Numbered from the stretch's first letter, positions 21,609 through 30,454 are shown. The stretch: 64,000 nucleotides of DNA from Pseudomonas sp. AB6 (GCF_034314105.1 NZ_JAVIWJ010000001.1:1241501-1305500); one strand, 5' to 3'. Numbers and translations: made by a program. The notes: generated by a model not told the origin, from the letters alone.

Positions 21609-21935
21609 ATGTCCATTGGCGCAATCTCAGCTTCTATCTCTGTAAACGGTGGGGTTACTAGCCCCGTTACTGACAAAACGAAAGCGACTGCCGTTACGAC
21701 TGGAACTTCAGCCACCAGCACCACCGTCAGCGTCGCTGCGGCGGCTTTGAAGGAAGCAACTGAAACATCTGCCGAAACTGCAAAAGAGGCGGGTCTTGGC
21801 GATCGTGTGGCTCAACGTCTGATCGACAAGCAGCACTTGGCTTCCGCATCGAACTCTCCAGTGCAAACGCCAGCCAAAGGTACTGTGAACGGTTCAGGAC
21901 AGATTACGGGCGAGACCATTAATACCAAGGCCTGA
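21609..21935 (+). CDS. Small protein of unknown function, paralogue 2
   Basis: Protein of 108 residues starting MSIGAISASISVNGGV, clearly related at its N-terminus to the 71-residue protein upstream (M-x-IG-x-IS-x-SI-x-V). The middle is a Thr/Ala/Ser-rich, low-complexity, probably helical stretch (VSVAAAALKEATETSAETAK), and both proteins end in a similar short segment (INVKV / INTKA). No known domain is recognised. The ribosome site is AGGAG seven bases before the ATG. Its own promoter lies in the 258 bases upstream and a strong terminator follows, so it is a separate unit. The pair looks like a tandem duplication. Confidence 0.65.
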   Translation: MSIGAISASISVNGGVTSPVTDKTKATAVTTGTSATSTTVSVAAAALKEATETSAETAKEAGLGDRVAQRLIDKQHLASASNSPVQTPAKGTVNGSGQITGETINTKA

Positions 21936-21959
21936 TTATTACATCAGATGAAACTAGCG

Positions 21960-21990
21960 ACAGTCCTCATGCGCTGAGGACTGTTTATAG
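21960..21990 (+). terminator. Terminator after small paralogue 2
   Basis: ACAGTCCTCA and TGAGGACTGT form a perfect 10-base stem with a TGCGC loop (21960-21984), followed by a T-rich stretch. Confidence 0.7.
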
Positions 21991-22342
21991 TTTCTGAACA
22001 CGCGAATGTTTCTTCGCTAAACCATTTCAAACCAAGATCCTCTCAGGTAGATAACCTACGTTGACTTCGCCCCGTCACCCTCTGCGTTGGCTCAAACGGG
22101 TTCTTACCTGCAAAGCTTCGCTGCTTTAGTTCACTGCCCCCCAAATACGGTGTTGACGAACGCAACTACGCATAAATCGGTCGGACTTAGCGCGTTTGCC
22201 CCACTTTGGGGTCTGGCTACACACGTTGTAGCAAACGGTAGCGAGTCATCACATCAAAACCGTCACGTACCCAACGCGTTTACTTGAGTTAGCGCATTGA
22301 TCTAAAAGCCTTTTTTTACGCGTTTTTTTTGGCCCTGTTCTG
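21991..22342. other. Non-coding stretch upstream of the ABC transporter operon
   Basis: About 350 bases with no convincing gene; an open frame at 22087-22287 has no ribosome site. It ends in poly-T stretches just before the sigma54-type promoter. It could hold NtrC-type enhancer sites, but I could not identify any. Confidence 0.4.
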
Positions 22343-22358
22343 TGGCACACTTTCTGCT
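22343..22358 (+). promoter_or_regulatory. Sigma54 (RpoN) -24/-12 promoter
   Basis: TGGCAC-ACTTT-CTGCT matches the consensus TGGCACG-N4-TTGC(A/T), with GG and GC ten bases apart. Transcription should start near 22370, about 54 bases before the first gene of the importer operon. A sigma54 promoter fits nitrogen-regulated use of an amino compound. Confidence 0.65.
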
Positions 22359-22383
22359 GTCTATTCCGTTGTTACATACCTTG

Positions 22384-22399
22384 TTCCGCTATAGCGGAA
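22384..22399. promoter_or_regulatory. Perfect palindrome, probable IclR operator
   Basis: TTCCGCTATAGCGGAA is a perfect 16-base inverted repeat between the predicted transcription start and the first ATG. The only regulator in the operon is an IclR protein, so repression by it from this site is the simplest reading. Confidence 0.55.
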
Positions 22400-22423
22400 T
22401 TTAACCACGGCGGAGTTCATCAC

Positions 22424-23275
22424 ATGCATCGCGGACCTTCCTTTTTGAAAGCTTGTGCGTTTGTTCTTGCGGCCACGGCCACGCTTATCAGTTCGGTGCA
22501 GGCGGCGGACGCCAGCAAACTCGACAGCGTATTGCAGCGCGGCCATCTGGTGGTGGGTACCGGCAGCACCAACGCGCCTTGGCATTTCCAGGGTGCGGAC
22601 GGCAAGCTCCAAGGCTTCGATATCGACATCGCGCGGATGATCGCCAAAGGGCTGTTCAACGACCCCAGCAAAGTCGAGTTCGTGGTGCAGTCGTCCGACG
22701 CACGGATCCCCAACTTGCTGACTGACAAAGTCGACATTAGCTGCCAGTTCATTACCGTCACTGCCAGCCGCGCCCAACAAGTTGCGTTTACCCTGCCTTA
22801 CTACCGTGAGGGTGTGGCGCTGTTGCTGCCGATCCAGAGTAAGTACAAGCAAATCGATGACCTGAAAGCTGCCGGTGACGGCGTAACCGTGGCCGTGCTG
22901 CAGAACGTCTACGCCGAAGAGTTGGTGCACCAGGCCCTGCCCAAAGCCAAAGTCGATCAGTACGACAGCGTTGACCTGATGTATCAGGCCGTCAATTCCG
23001 GCCGTGCCGATGCAGCTGCTACCGATCAGTCCTCGGTGAAATACCTGATCGTGCAGAACCCAGGCCGCTATCGCACCCCCAACTTCGCCTGGAGCCCACA
23101 GACCTACGCCTGCGCTGTCAAACGTGGTGATCAGGACTGGCTGAACTTCGTTAACACTGCGTTGCACGAAGCGATGACCGGAGTTGAATTTCCGGCCTAT
23201 GCGGCCTCTTTCAAACAGTGGTTCGGTGTCGATCTACCGACTCCGGAAATCGGTTTCCCTGTCGAATTCAAATGA
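22424..23275 (+). CDS. ABC transporter substrate-binding protein, polar amino acid type (probable D-glucosaminate/glucosamine)
   Basis: Periplasmic binding protein of 283 residues, family 3. The Sec signal peptide ends near VQAADA (about residue 28). The domain starts GHLVVGTGSTNAPWHF and includes the usual GFDIDIARMIAKGL motif. The amino-acid anchoring region contains SDARIPNLLTDKVDISCQF. It is the first gene of an operon with two permeases, an ATPase, RidA, IclR, a PLP lyase and a KDG kinase. That context suggests a 2-amino sugar acid such as D-glucosaminate rather than an ordinary amino acid; this is inference. Confidence 0.88.
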   Translation: MHRGPSFLKACAFVLAATATLISSVQAADASKLDSVLQRGHLVVGTGSTNAPWHFQGADGKLQGFDIDIARMIAKGLFNDPSKVEFVVQSSDARIPNLLTDKVDISCQFITVTASRAQQVAFTLPYYREGVALLLPIQSKYKQIDDLKAAGDGVTVAVLQNVYAEELVHQALPKAKVDQYDSVDLMYQAVNSGRADAAATDQSSVKYLIVQNPGRYRTPNFAWSPQTYACAVKRGDQDWLNFVNTALHEAMTGVEFPAYAASFKQWFGVDLPTPEIGFPVEFK

Positions 23276-23328
23276 CTCGGTGAGAACAGGGCAACGCGTC
23301 GATTGCCCCGTTCCAGGTACTGCTGACC

Positions 23329-23991
23329 ATGAACTATCAGTTGAATTTTGCCGCCGTCTGGCGTGATTTTCCCAGCTTGCTGTCCGGCCTGGGATTGGGG
23401 TTGGAACTGGCGTTGATCTCAATTGCCATTGGCTGCGTCATTGGCCTGATGGCGGCGTTCGCACTGCTGTCGAAGCACCGGATTTTGCGCATCATCTCCT
23501 CGGTGTACGTTACGGTGATCCGTAATACGCCGATTTTGGTACTGATCCTGCTGATCTACTTTGCGCTGCCGAGTTTGGGCATCCGCATGGACAAGCTGCC
23601 GTCGTTCATCGTCACCCTGTCGCTGTACGCCGGGGCGTATTTGACCGAAGTGTTTCGTGCGGGGCTGTTGAGTATTCACAAGGGCCAGCGCGAAGCCGGG
23701 CTGGCAATTGGCCTGAGCGAATGGCAAGTGCGCGCCTATGTGATCATCCCGGTGATGCTGCGCAACGTGTTGCCGGCGCTGTCGAACAACTTCATCTCGT
23801 TGTTCAAGGACACCTCGTTGGCGGCGGCGATTGCCGTGCCGGAGCTGACCTACTACGCCCGCAAGATCAACGTTGAAAGCTATCGGGTCATCGAAACCTG
23901 GATGGTGACCACAGCGTTGTACGTGGCGGCCTGTTACCTCATCGCCATGGTCTTGCGCTACTTAGAGCAACGCTTGGCGATCCGTCGCTAG
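23329..23991 (+). CDS. ABC transporter permease 1, polar amino acid type
   Basis: Inner-membrane HisM/HisQ-type permease of 220 residues with about five transmembrane helices. The conserved EAA loop that contacts the ATPase is present (REAGLAIGLSEWQVRAYVIIPVMLRNVLPALSN). The RNTPILVLILLIYFALP motif is characteristic of this family. It lies 53 bases after the binding protein gene and 10 bases before permease 2. Confidence 0.9.
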   Translation: MNYQLNFAAVWRDFPSLLSGLGLGLELALISIAIGCVIGLMAAFALLSKHRILRIISSVYVTVIRNTPILVLILLIYFALPSLGIRMDKLPSFIVTLSLYAGAYLTEVFRAGLLSIHKGQREAGLAIGLSEWQVRAYVIIPVMLRNVLPALSNNFISLFKDTSLAAAIAVPELTYYARKINVESYRVIETWMVTTALYVAACYLIAMVLRYLEQRLAIRR

Positions 23992-24001
23992 GAGGTCTGG
24001 T

Positions 24002-24664
24002 ATGTACGAAGCTCATAGTTGGCTGCAAGAACTGTGGATCGCCCGGGAAGCGTTGTTGGCGGGTTTTTTGACCACCATTCAATGTTCAGTCATTGCGATT
24101 ATCTGCGGCACGGTGATCGGCCTGTTTGCCGGGTTGGTGCTGACCTACGGCAAGCTCTGGAGTCGCCTACCGTTTCGGCTCTATGTCGATCTGATTCGCG
24201 GCACTCCGGTGTTTGTGCTGGTGTTAGCCTGCTTCTATATGGCCCCAGCGTTGGGCTGGCAGGTCAGCGCATTTCAAGCCGGTGCGCTGGGACTGACGCT
24301 ATTTTGTGGTTCCCACGTCGCGGAAATCGTGCGCGGCGCCTTGCAAGCGATTCCTCGTGGACAGCTTGAAGCGGGGAAGGCCATTGGCCTGACCTTTAAG
24401 CAGTCACTGGCTTATGTGTTGCTGCCCCAGGCGCTGCGGCAAATCTTGCCGACGTGGGTGAATTCCTCCACCGAGATCGTCAAGGCCTCGACCCTGTTGT
24501 CGGTGATTGGCGTTGCTGAATTACTCCTCAGCACCCAACAGGTCATCGCCCGAACGTTCATGACCCTGGAGTTTTACCTGTTCGCCGGATTTCTCTTTTT
24601 CATCATCAACTACGCCATCGAGCTTCTTGGACGGCAAATCGAAAAAAGGGTGGCCTTGCCATGA
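24002..24664 (+). CDS. ABC transporter permease 2, polar amino acid type
   Basis: Second permease of 220 residues, paired with permease 1. It has the [17 protein letters not shown] motif and the EAA loop [24 protein letters not shown] Shine-Dalgarno (AGGAGG) lies just before the ATG. The stop overlaps the ATPase start by four bases (ATGA). Confidence 0.9.
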   Translation: MYEAHSWLQELWIAREALLAGFLTTIQCSVIAIICGTVIGLFAGLVLTYGKLWSRLPFRLYVDLIRGTPVFVLVLACFYMAPALGWQVSAFQAGALGLTLFCGSHVAEIVRGALQAIPRGQLEAGKAIGLTFKQSLAYVLLPQALRQILPTWVNSSTEIVKASTLLSVIGVAELLLSTQQVIARTFMTLEFYLFAGFLFFIINYAIELLGRQIEKRVALP

Positions 24665-25449
24665 CACCGACACACACCGCTACCACCCCAGCGTTGCTGA
24701 GCATCGAAGGGCTGCACAAATCCTACGGGCCGGTTGAGGTGCTCAAAGGCGTTGACCTGCACATGCAGCGCGGCAACGTCGTGACCCTGATTGGCTCCAG
24801 CGGTTCGGGCAAGACCACCTTGCTGCGCTGCGTCAATTTGCTCGAAGAATTTCAAGGTGGCCATATCCGTCTGGATGGCCAGGACATCGGCTATAGCGAT
24901 GTCGATGGAAAACGCGTCCGTCATCCTGAAAAAGTCATTGCTCAGCACCGGTCCATGACTGGCATGGCGTTCCAGCAATTTAATCTGTTCCCGCACCTCA
25001 GCGCCCTGCAGAACGTTACCTTGGGCTTGCTCAAAGTCAAAAAACTGCCCAAGGACGAAGCCGTGGCGTTGGCTGAAAAATGGCTGGAGCGGGTGGGTCT
25101 GCTGGATCGTCGCAATCACTTTCCGGGGCAACTCTCCGGTGGGCAGCAACAGCGCGTGGCAATTGCCCGAGCAATTGCGATGAACCCGAGCCTGATGCTG
25201 TTTGATGAGGTCACCTCGGCACTCGATCCAGAGCTGGTCGGCGAAGTGCTAAGCGTGATCAAAGGCCTGGCCGAGGAGGGCATGACCATGTTGCTGGTCA
25301 CCCATGAGATGCGTTTTGCCTACGAAGTGTCGGACCACATCGTCTTCATGAATCAAGGCCGCATCGAGGAGCAGGGGCCGCCCAAGGCGTTATTCGAACA
25401 ACCCAAGTCGGCGCGCTTGAGTGAGTTCCTCAAGAACATCCGTTTTTAA
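24661..25449 (+). CDS. ABC transporter ATP-binding protein, polar amino acid type
   Basis: ATPase of 262 residues that powers the importer. Walker A is GSSGSGKTT, the signature [16 protein letters not shown] and Walker [17 protein letters not shown], as in the GlnQ/HisP group. A Met-rich insertion ([18 protein letters not shown]) covers the Q-loop. It overlaps the upstream permease gene by four bases. Confidence 0.93.
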   Translation: MTPTHTATTPALLSIEGLHKSYGPVEVLKGVDLHMQRGNVVTLIGSSGSGKTTLLRCVNLLEEFQGGHIRLDGQDIGYSDVDGKRVRHPEKVIAQHRSMTGMAFQQFNLFPHLSALQNVTLGLLKVKKLPKDEAVALAEKWLERVGLLDRRNHFPGQLSGGQQQRVAIARAIAMNPSLMLFDEVTSALDPELVGEVLSVIKGLAEEGMTMLLVTHEMRFAYEVSDHIVFMNQGRIEEQGPPKALFEQPKSARLSEFLKNIRF

Positions 25450-25502
25450 TCGGCCAGCCGATTGAGCATTAACCCTTTTAGATAAAACAGCAGGAGACGT
25501 TC

Positions 25503-25895
25503 ATGAGCATTACTCGTTATGGCACCGGCAGTACCGCCGGCGGTGGCCAACCCCGTCCTTTCGCCCGTGCCGTTGAAGCCGATGGTTGGCTGTACGTGTC
25601 CGGCCAAGTGCCTGCGCAAAACGGCGAGATCATCAATGGAGGGATCGTTGAACAGACTCACCAAACCATGAAGAACCTGATCGCCATCCTTGCCGAAGCC
25701 GGGTATGGCCTGGAAGACGTGGTGCGCACCGGCGTCTGGCTCGAAGACCCACGGGACTTCTGGAGCTTCAACAAGGTGTTTTCCGAATATTTCACCAGCG
25801 AACATGCACCGGCCCGGGCCTGTGTTCAGGCCAATATGATGGTGGATTGCAAAGTCGAGATTGACTGCGTGGCGTACAAGAAGCCAAAGGTCTGA
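25503..25895 (+). CDS. RidA family enamine/imine deaminase
   Basis: Cytoplasmic Rid protein of 130 residues (YjgF/YER057c/UK114). It hydrolyses reactive enamines and imines released by PLP enzymes. The key arginine is in APARACVQANMM and the conserved glutamate in KVEIDCVAY. It has AGGAG before the ATG. In this operon it probably speeds release of the keto product from the dehydration intermediate made by the PLP lyase two genes on. Confidence 0.9.
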   Translation: MSITRYGTGSTAGGGQPRPFARAVEADGWLYVSGQVPAQNGEIINGGIVEQTHQTMKNLIAILAEAGYGLEDVVRTGVWLEDPRDFWSFNKVFSEYFTSEHAPARACVQANMMVDCKVEIDCVAYKKPKV

Positions 25896-25997
25896 CACCC
25901 TGCGCACTGATTGTTCCTGCCTGAGCGTGGGAACCTTCAGTGGGCAGCGTTAAACTGCTCGGCATTCTTACCGACCGCTTAATGGGTAGTGCGCACA

Positions 25998-26762
25998 ATG
26001 ACCGAAGACACCATCAAACGCCGGGCCAGAGGGCTGGATCGGGCGTTCGATATCCTCGACTTTCTCAAAGAGAAAGGCACGCCGCTACGCCCGAATGAAA
26101 TCGCGACCGGTATTGGCAGTCCAAAATCTACAGTCTATGAACTGGTCAGCTCGCTGCTTGAGCGGCGGATTCTGGAGACCGTGGGCAGAGACGGGCATGT
26201 CTACCTGGGGCGTCAGTTGTACTTTCTCGGGCAAGCGCATTTGCGGCATTTCGACTTCACCCGTGAGGCGGAGGTGTCATTGGCCGAAATCGTCAGCCAA
26301 ACCCGTGAAACCGCTCAGATGTGTTTGCTCAATGGGCGCAAATACACGGTTGCATTGATGAAGGAAGGTGAGCGGCATTTTCGCATCTCGTCAGACATCG
26401 GCGAAAACGCGCCGATTCCCTGGACCGCTTCCGGGCGCTTGCTGCTCAGTCATTTAAGCGATCAGGAAATCAACGACCTCATCGACCCCGAAGACTACGT
26501 ACTGCCCAGCGGCGAGCTGCTGCCCATTGAAACCTTTCTGCGGGAGATTCGTAAGGCAGGTGAAGACGGGTTTTTTTCCTTCGACAGCGTGGCCGATACC
26601 TTCACCCATTGCTTCGCCGCGCCGGTCAAGGACGAACGGGGCGTTTGCGTCGCCACCTTGTGCATCGTCGCCCCCCGTGCGGATGCCAAAAACAATTACA
26701 GCGATTACCGTCGGGTGCTGATCGACAGCGCCAACGGTCTTGCGCGCCGAGTCAACGAATAG
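25998..26762 (+). CDS. IclR-family transcriptional regulator
   Basis: Regulator of about 254 residues. The winged HTH covers residues 10-65 (LRPNEIATGIGSPKSTVYELVSSLLERR) and the GAF-like effector domain follows (ETAQMCLLNGRKYTVALMKEGERHFRISS). The start is ATG 25998; a GTG three codons upstream is possible. Its most likely target is the perfect palindrome at 22384-22399 at the head of the same operon. The effector may be the amino sugar acid or KDG. Confidence 0.87.
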   Translation: MTEDTIKRRARGLDRAFDILDFLKEKGTPLRPNEIATGIGSPKSTVYELVSSLLERRILETVGRDGHVYLGRQLYFLGQAHLRHFDFTREAEVSLAEIVSQTRETAQMCLLNGRKYTVALMKEGERHFRISSDIGENAPIPWTASGRLLLSHLSDQEINDLIDPEDYVLPSGELLPIETFLREIRKAGEDGFFSFDSVADTFTHCFAAPVKDERGVCVATLCIVAPRADAKNNYSDYRRVLIDSANGLARRVNE

Positions 26763-26796
26763 CGCGGCTCGCGTCGCGCTGATCAGGAGAACAGTC

Positions 26797-28023
26797 ATGA
26801 GTTTTGCAACGGCCGACTTGAACGCTACCGCAGTAGAAAAGGGCGCTGCCGCGCCGGGCGACAGCCTGGTTCGCGACGTCAGCCTGCCCGCGTTGGTGAT
26901 TCATCAGCAGGCGCTGGAACATAACATTCGCTGGATGCAGGCCTTCGTCAGCAACAGCGGTGCCGAGTTGGCACCCCATGGCAAAACCAGCATGGTCCCG
27001 GCGCTGTTTCGCCGCCAACTGGAAGAGGGCGCCTGGGGCATAACCCTGGCCACCGCCGTGCAGACCCGCGCCGCCTATGCCCATGGCGTGCGTCGGGTGT
27101 TGATGGCCAATCAACTGGTCGGGACGCCGAACATGGCGTTGATCGCGGATTTGCTCGATGACTCGATGTTTGATTTTCACTGCATGGTCGATCACCCAGA
27201 CAATGTTGCAGCGTTGGGCGAATACTTCGGCGGACGCGGCCTGCGCCTGAACGTAATGATCGAATACGGCGTGCATGGCGGCCGTTGTGGCTGCCGCACC
27301 GAGCAAGAAGTGTTGGCGCTGGCTGAATCCATCGCCGTCCAACCGGCGCTGGCGTTGACCGGAATCGAAGGCTACGAAGGCGTGATTCATGGTGACCAGG
27401 CCATTGCCGGCATCAAAGCCTTTGCCGCCTCATTAGTGCGGTTGGCGGTAGAGCTGCAAGACAAAGGCGCCTTTGCCTTGACCCGGCCCATCGTCACTGC
27501 CTCCGGTTCGGCCTGGTATGACCTGATCGCCGAAGCCTTCGACGCCCAAGCGGTTCGCGAGCGTTTTCTCAGCGTGCTGCGTCCCGGCAGCTATGTGGTG
27601 CATGACCACGGCATTTATAAAGACGCGCAATGCTGCGTGCTGGACCGTCGCAGCGAACTGAGCGAGGCATTACGCCCCGCGCTGGAAGTCTGGGCCCACG
27701 TGCAATCAATGCCGGAACCGGGTTTTGCGGTGATCGCCATGGGCAAGCGCGACGTGGCCTTCGACGCTGGGTTGCCAAACCCTTTGCTGCGCTACCGCCC
27801 CGGCGTATTACCTGCAAAAGGGGATGATGTCAGCGCCTGCACCGTGACAGCGGTCATGGACCAGCATGCATTCATGACCATCGCGCCCGGTTGCGAACTG
27901 AAGATTGGCGACATCATTTCCTTTGGCACCTCCCATCCTTGCCTGACCTTTGATAAATGGCGCTCAGGCTGCCTGGTGGATGAAAACCTGAACGTAATCG
28001 AAACGCTGAACACCTGTTTCTAG
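26797..28023 (+). CDS. PLP-dependent D-amino acid lyase/deaminase, D-threonine aldolase fold (probable D-glucosaminate ammonia-lyase)
   Basis: Cytoplasmic enzyme of 408 residues in the D-threonine aldolase/D-serine dehydratase (DSD1) group with the alanine racemase fold. The PLP lysine is K63 in APHGKTSMVP. The C-terminal pair in FGTSHPC supplies the metal ligands of the D-serine dehydratase type. Databases often call this protein 'amino acid deaminase'. The gene directly downstream is a KDG-type kinase. A PLP ammonia-lyase that gives 2-keto-3-deoxygluconate from D-glucosaminate (EC 4.3.1.9) would join the two steps. ATG 26797 is preceded by AGGAG; an earlier in-frame start overlaps iclR and is less likely. 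The substrate is inferred from context. Confidence 0.8.
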   Translation: MSFATADLNATAVEKGAAAPGDSLVRDVSLPALVIHQQALEHNIRWMQAFVSNSGAELAPHGKTSMVPALFRRQLEEGAWGITLATAVQTRAAYAHGVRRVLMANQLVGTPNMALIADLLDDSMFDFHCMVDHPDNVAALGEYFGGRGLRLNVMIEYGVHGGRCGCRTEQEVLALAESIAVQPALALTGIEGYEGVIHGDQAIAGIKAFAASLVRLAVELQDKGAFALTRPIVTASGSAWYDLIAEAFDAQAVRERFLSVLRPGSYVVHDHGIYKDAQCCVLDRRSELSEALRPALEVWAHVQSMPEPGFAVIAMGKRDVAFDAGLPNPLLRYRPGVLPAKGDDVSACTVTAVMDQHAFMTIAPGCELKIGDIISFGTSHPCLTFDKWRSGCLVDENLNVIETLNTCF

Positions 28024-28044
28024 ACCGAGGAGCTTGCACGTCCG

Positions 28045-29004
28045 ATGAGCGCATTGATCAGTCACCATCACCCGCGCATCGCCTTGATCGGCGAATGCAT
28101 GATCGAGCTGCAACAGCACGCCAACGGCACCCTGCAACAGAGTTTTGGTGGCGACACCTTAAACACAGCGGTGTACGTGGCGCGCATGCTCGGCGGCACG
28201 TCCCAAGTGGATTACGTCACCGCATTGGGCGACGACAGCTTCAGCGATGCCATGTGCCAAGTCTGGGCTGACGAACAAATCGGCCTGAGCCGGGTTCAAC
28301 GTCTACCGGGGCGATTGCCAGGGCTCTATTGCATCCAAACCGATGCCAATGGCGAGCGGCGGTTTTTGTATTGGCGCAACGAAGCCGCAGTGCGCGATTG
28401 TTTTACCACGCCAGCAGCCGAGCCGATTCTGGCGGCGCTGGTGGAGTATGACGTGCTGTATTTCAGCGGCATCACCCTGGCGGTACTGGGCGAGCAGGGT
28501 CGGGCGCGATTGTTGTCGGTGTTGATCGACGCCCGAGCCCGCGGCGCCCGCGTAGCTTTCGACAACAACTACCGCCCGCGACTCTGGGCCAGCGTCGAAC
28601 AGGCGCGCGAGGCCTATCGGGCGGTATTGCCGCAGGTGGATTTGGCATTGTTGACCGAAGACGACGAGCAGGCCTTGTTTGGCTATACCGACTCGGAACA
28701 ACTGCTGGCGGTGTATCGGGACTTAGGCATCAGCGAAGTAGTGGTCAAGCGCGGGGCCAACAGCTGCTTGGTGGAATCCCAAGGCGAACGCTTCGAGATC
28801 CCTGCGCACGCAGTGACTCGGGTAGTAGACACCACCGCAGCCGGCGACTCATTCAGCGCCGCGTATTTGGCCCAACGGCTCAAAGGCGGCAGCCCGGAAC
28901 AAGCCGCGCACGCGGGGCATCGGCTGGCGAGTTTAGTAATTCAACATCCGGGGGCACTGATCCCCAAAAGCGTGATGCCGGTGCCATTACGTATTGAGTC
29001 GTAA
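28045..29004 (+). CDS. PfkB-family sugar kinase, probable 2-dehydro-3-deoxygluconokinase
   Basis: Carbohydrate kinase of 319 residues. The N-terminal GECMIELQQ and FGGDTLNTAVYVARML motifs are typical of KdgK, and the C-terminal ATP/anion-hole motif is DTTAAGDSFSAAYLA, with the catalytic aspartate in AAGDSF. KdgK makes KDPG from KDG, feeding the Entner-Doudoroff pathway. It starts 21 bases after the PLP lyase and ends the operon. Confidence 0.87.
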   Translation: MSALISHHHPRIALIGECMIELQQHANGTLQQSFGGDTLNTAVYVARMLGGTSQVDYVTALGDDSFSDAMCQVWADEQIGLSRVQRLPGRLPGLYCIQTDANGERRFLYWRNEAAVRDCFTTPAAEPILAALVEYDVLYFSGITLAVLGEQGRARLLSVLIDARARGARVAFDNNYRPRLWASVEQAREAYRAVLPQVDLALLTEDDEQALFGYTDSEQLLAVYRDLGISEVVVKRGANSCLVESQGERFEIPAHAVTRVVDTTAAGDSFSAAYLAQRLKGGSPEQAAHAGHRLASLVIQHPGALIPKSVMPVPLRIES

Positions 29005-29008
29005 GGGT

Positions 29009-29070
29009 AGGAGTGAACGCGTTCGCGATGGAGCGCGAAGCGGTCCCAATCGCTGGCAAGCGGGCTATTA
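29009..29070. repeat. Degenerate REP-like repeat
   Basis: The stretch beginning GTAGGAGTGAACGCGTTCGC resembles a class of Pseudomonas intergenic repeats. It lies just after the kinase stop. The match is from memory and partial. Confidence 0.3.
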
Positions 29071-29206
29071 CAATGGATCGGTGGTCCTGAATCTAGGTTT
29101 TCGCTGAATTTAAAGAAGTTTCCTACACGCAACATTGAATTGGATGGCATTTTTTTTTGGCGTCATCGCCCAGAGTCAGTCCTTACGTTGAAACAAGGAG
29201 TGACGA

Positions 29207-30124
29207 ATGTCTTATCTGGCAGATACCCAAAAAAACGCCACAAATTTAACGGGGGACCAACAAAATAATCTTTTAAAACTCTCGTTCCCCAATCAATGGA
29301 TCTCCGAGCAGACTCGACTCGCGCGCCCGACGTATTTGATTCTTAACTCAGATGGTGAACAGGAAAATCTCCAAGCGCTACTGACCCAGCAACCCACACC
29401 AGAGCACATTAATGTCTACAGTCAAACACCCATAAGCAGCATGGCGGCAGGACCGTTCATCTTCAAAATCAGCAGCACCATTAGGCCGCTGCTCACTTCA
29501 TTGCTCGCAACCCCCGAGTGCAACTGGGGCTGGCTGGTCAGCTGCAAAGGCGACCAGATTGCGGCCATGGCCGACCATTGGCGCGCACGCATTATCATCG
29601 GCCAACGGCCTGAGCAATCGCTGTACCGATTCCACGACAACCGCGTGATCGCGCGGGCATTGAACCATCTTGAACTTGAATCACTGCCCCAATACCTCGG
29701 ACCAATCGCTGGCCTTTGCTATTGGAATGGACAGGACTGGGCTGCGGCGGAAAATCCGAGTCCTGGTATCTACCCGGTGCCGGCAAATCCGGCTTGGCTG
29801 ACGGTTCCGGTGCCGGCAAAGAGTTTGAGGGCAGTCCTGCGTCACAATATTGAACTCTATCTTCGTGGGAAACATGCTCTAGAGACATACGAACTGGAAC
29901 AAAGTATGCCTGTCAGTGATTGGTTAGATATACAACTAGACATGGCAGAGCAGTGGGGGTGGGTTGCGCCGGAGAAGTTGCTGTTTTTAATAACGCAACG
30001 CCTCAAAGAAGAGAAAGGAAAGATTATTCAAGACTGGCTCCCACTACAGGGCGAGGCGCCGCAGTTACATTTCGATCGGCTTTATAAAGAAGCGGAATAT
30101 TGGTCCGATGAGAAATTGCAGTAA
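29207..30124 (+). CDS. DUF4123 type VI secretion adaptor (Tap/TEC-like)
   Basis: Protein of 305 residues with a DUF4123 domain (about residues 35-165), including LYRFHDNRVIARALNHL, the usual central motif. DUF4123 proteins are chaperones that load an effector onto its VgrG spike. No vgrG gene lies next to it here. A small membrane gene, a lipoprotein gene and a class-3 lipase follow in the same direction; V. cholerae tseL has a comparable DUF4123-lipase-immunity set. AAGGAG precedes the ATG by six bases. The lipase is its likely cargo. Confidence 0.8.
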   Translation: MSYLADTQKNATNLTGDQQNNLLKLSFPNQWISEQTRLARPTYLILNSDGEQENLQALLTQQPTPEHINVYSQTPISSMAAGPFIFKISSTIRPLLTSLLATPECNWGWLVSCKGDQIAAMADHWRARIIIGQRPEQSLYRFHDNRVIARALNHLELESLPQYLGPIAGLCYWNGQDWAAAENPSPGIYPVPANPAWLTVPVPAKSLRAVLRHNIELYLRGKHALETYELEQSMPVSDWLDIQLDMAEQWGWVAPEKLLFLITQRLKEEKGKIIQDWLPLQGEAPQLHFDRLYKEAEYWSDEKLQ

Positions 30125-30149
30125 TGCTAGTCAGGATTAATGACGGCGA

Positions 30150-30454
30150 ATGGAGTGGTTTAGTTTAACGAAAATACAGACGTTTATCGTGGCGCTGTGT
30201 ATATTTCTGAATCCGGTGACCTTGAGTATTGGCGGGCTAGCTTGGTTTGGAAATGCTTTAAGTAATAGACCATGTCCCTATGGTGGCTCGCAGGTTATAT
30301 TGAAGTACATCATCCAACCGAAAAGCCTGCTGGACTCCTATGGTTTGAGCATTCCGTTGGAATAAGCGCACTTCCGACGGTGATTATTTTGGATATGTTA
30401 ACGCTTCCAAAAGACTCTCACGGCTGCGCTCCATGGCACGAGGCTATATTTTGA
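30150..30454 (+). pseudogene. Small membrane protein, reading frame probably broken
   Basis: Two overlapping frames look like parts of one small membrane protein. Frame 30150-30365 starts MEWFSLTKIQTFIVALCIFL with a hydrophobic helix and turns non-descript after about residue 41. Frame 30272-30454 then gives a protein-like stretch (MSLWWLAGYIEV, GLLWFEHSVGISALPTVIIL). Its stop overlaps the likely TTG start of the next gene (TTGA, 30451-30454), as in translational coupling. A single-base loss near 30270-30280 would join them into about 100 residues with two or three membrane segments. It could instead be two overlapping real genes. No homologue is recognised. The region is AT-richer than its neighbours, suggesting transfer. 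Confidence 0.4.

Noticed and set aside
22087..22287. 66-codon frame before the ABC operon
   Set aside because: No ribosome site, low-complexity sequence and no continuity with neighbours.
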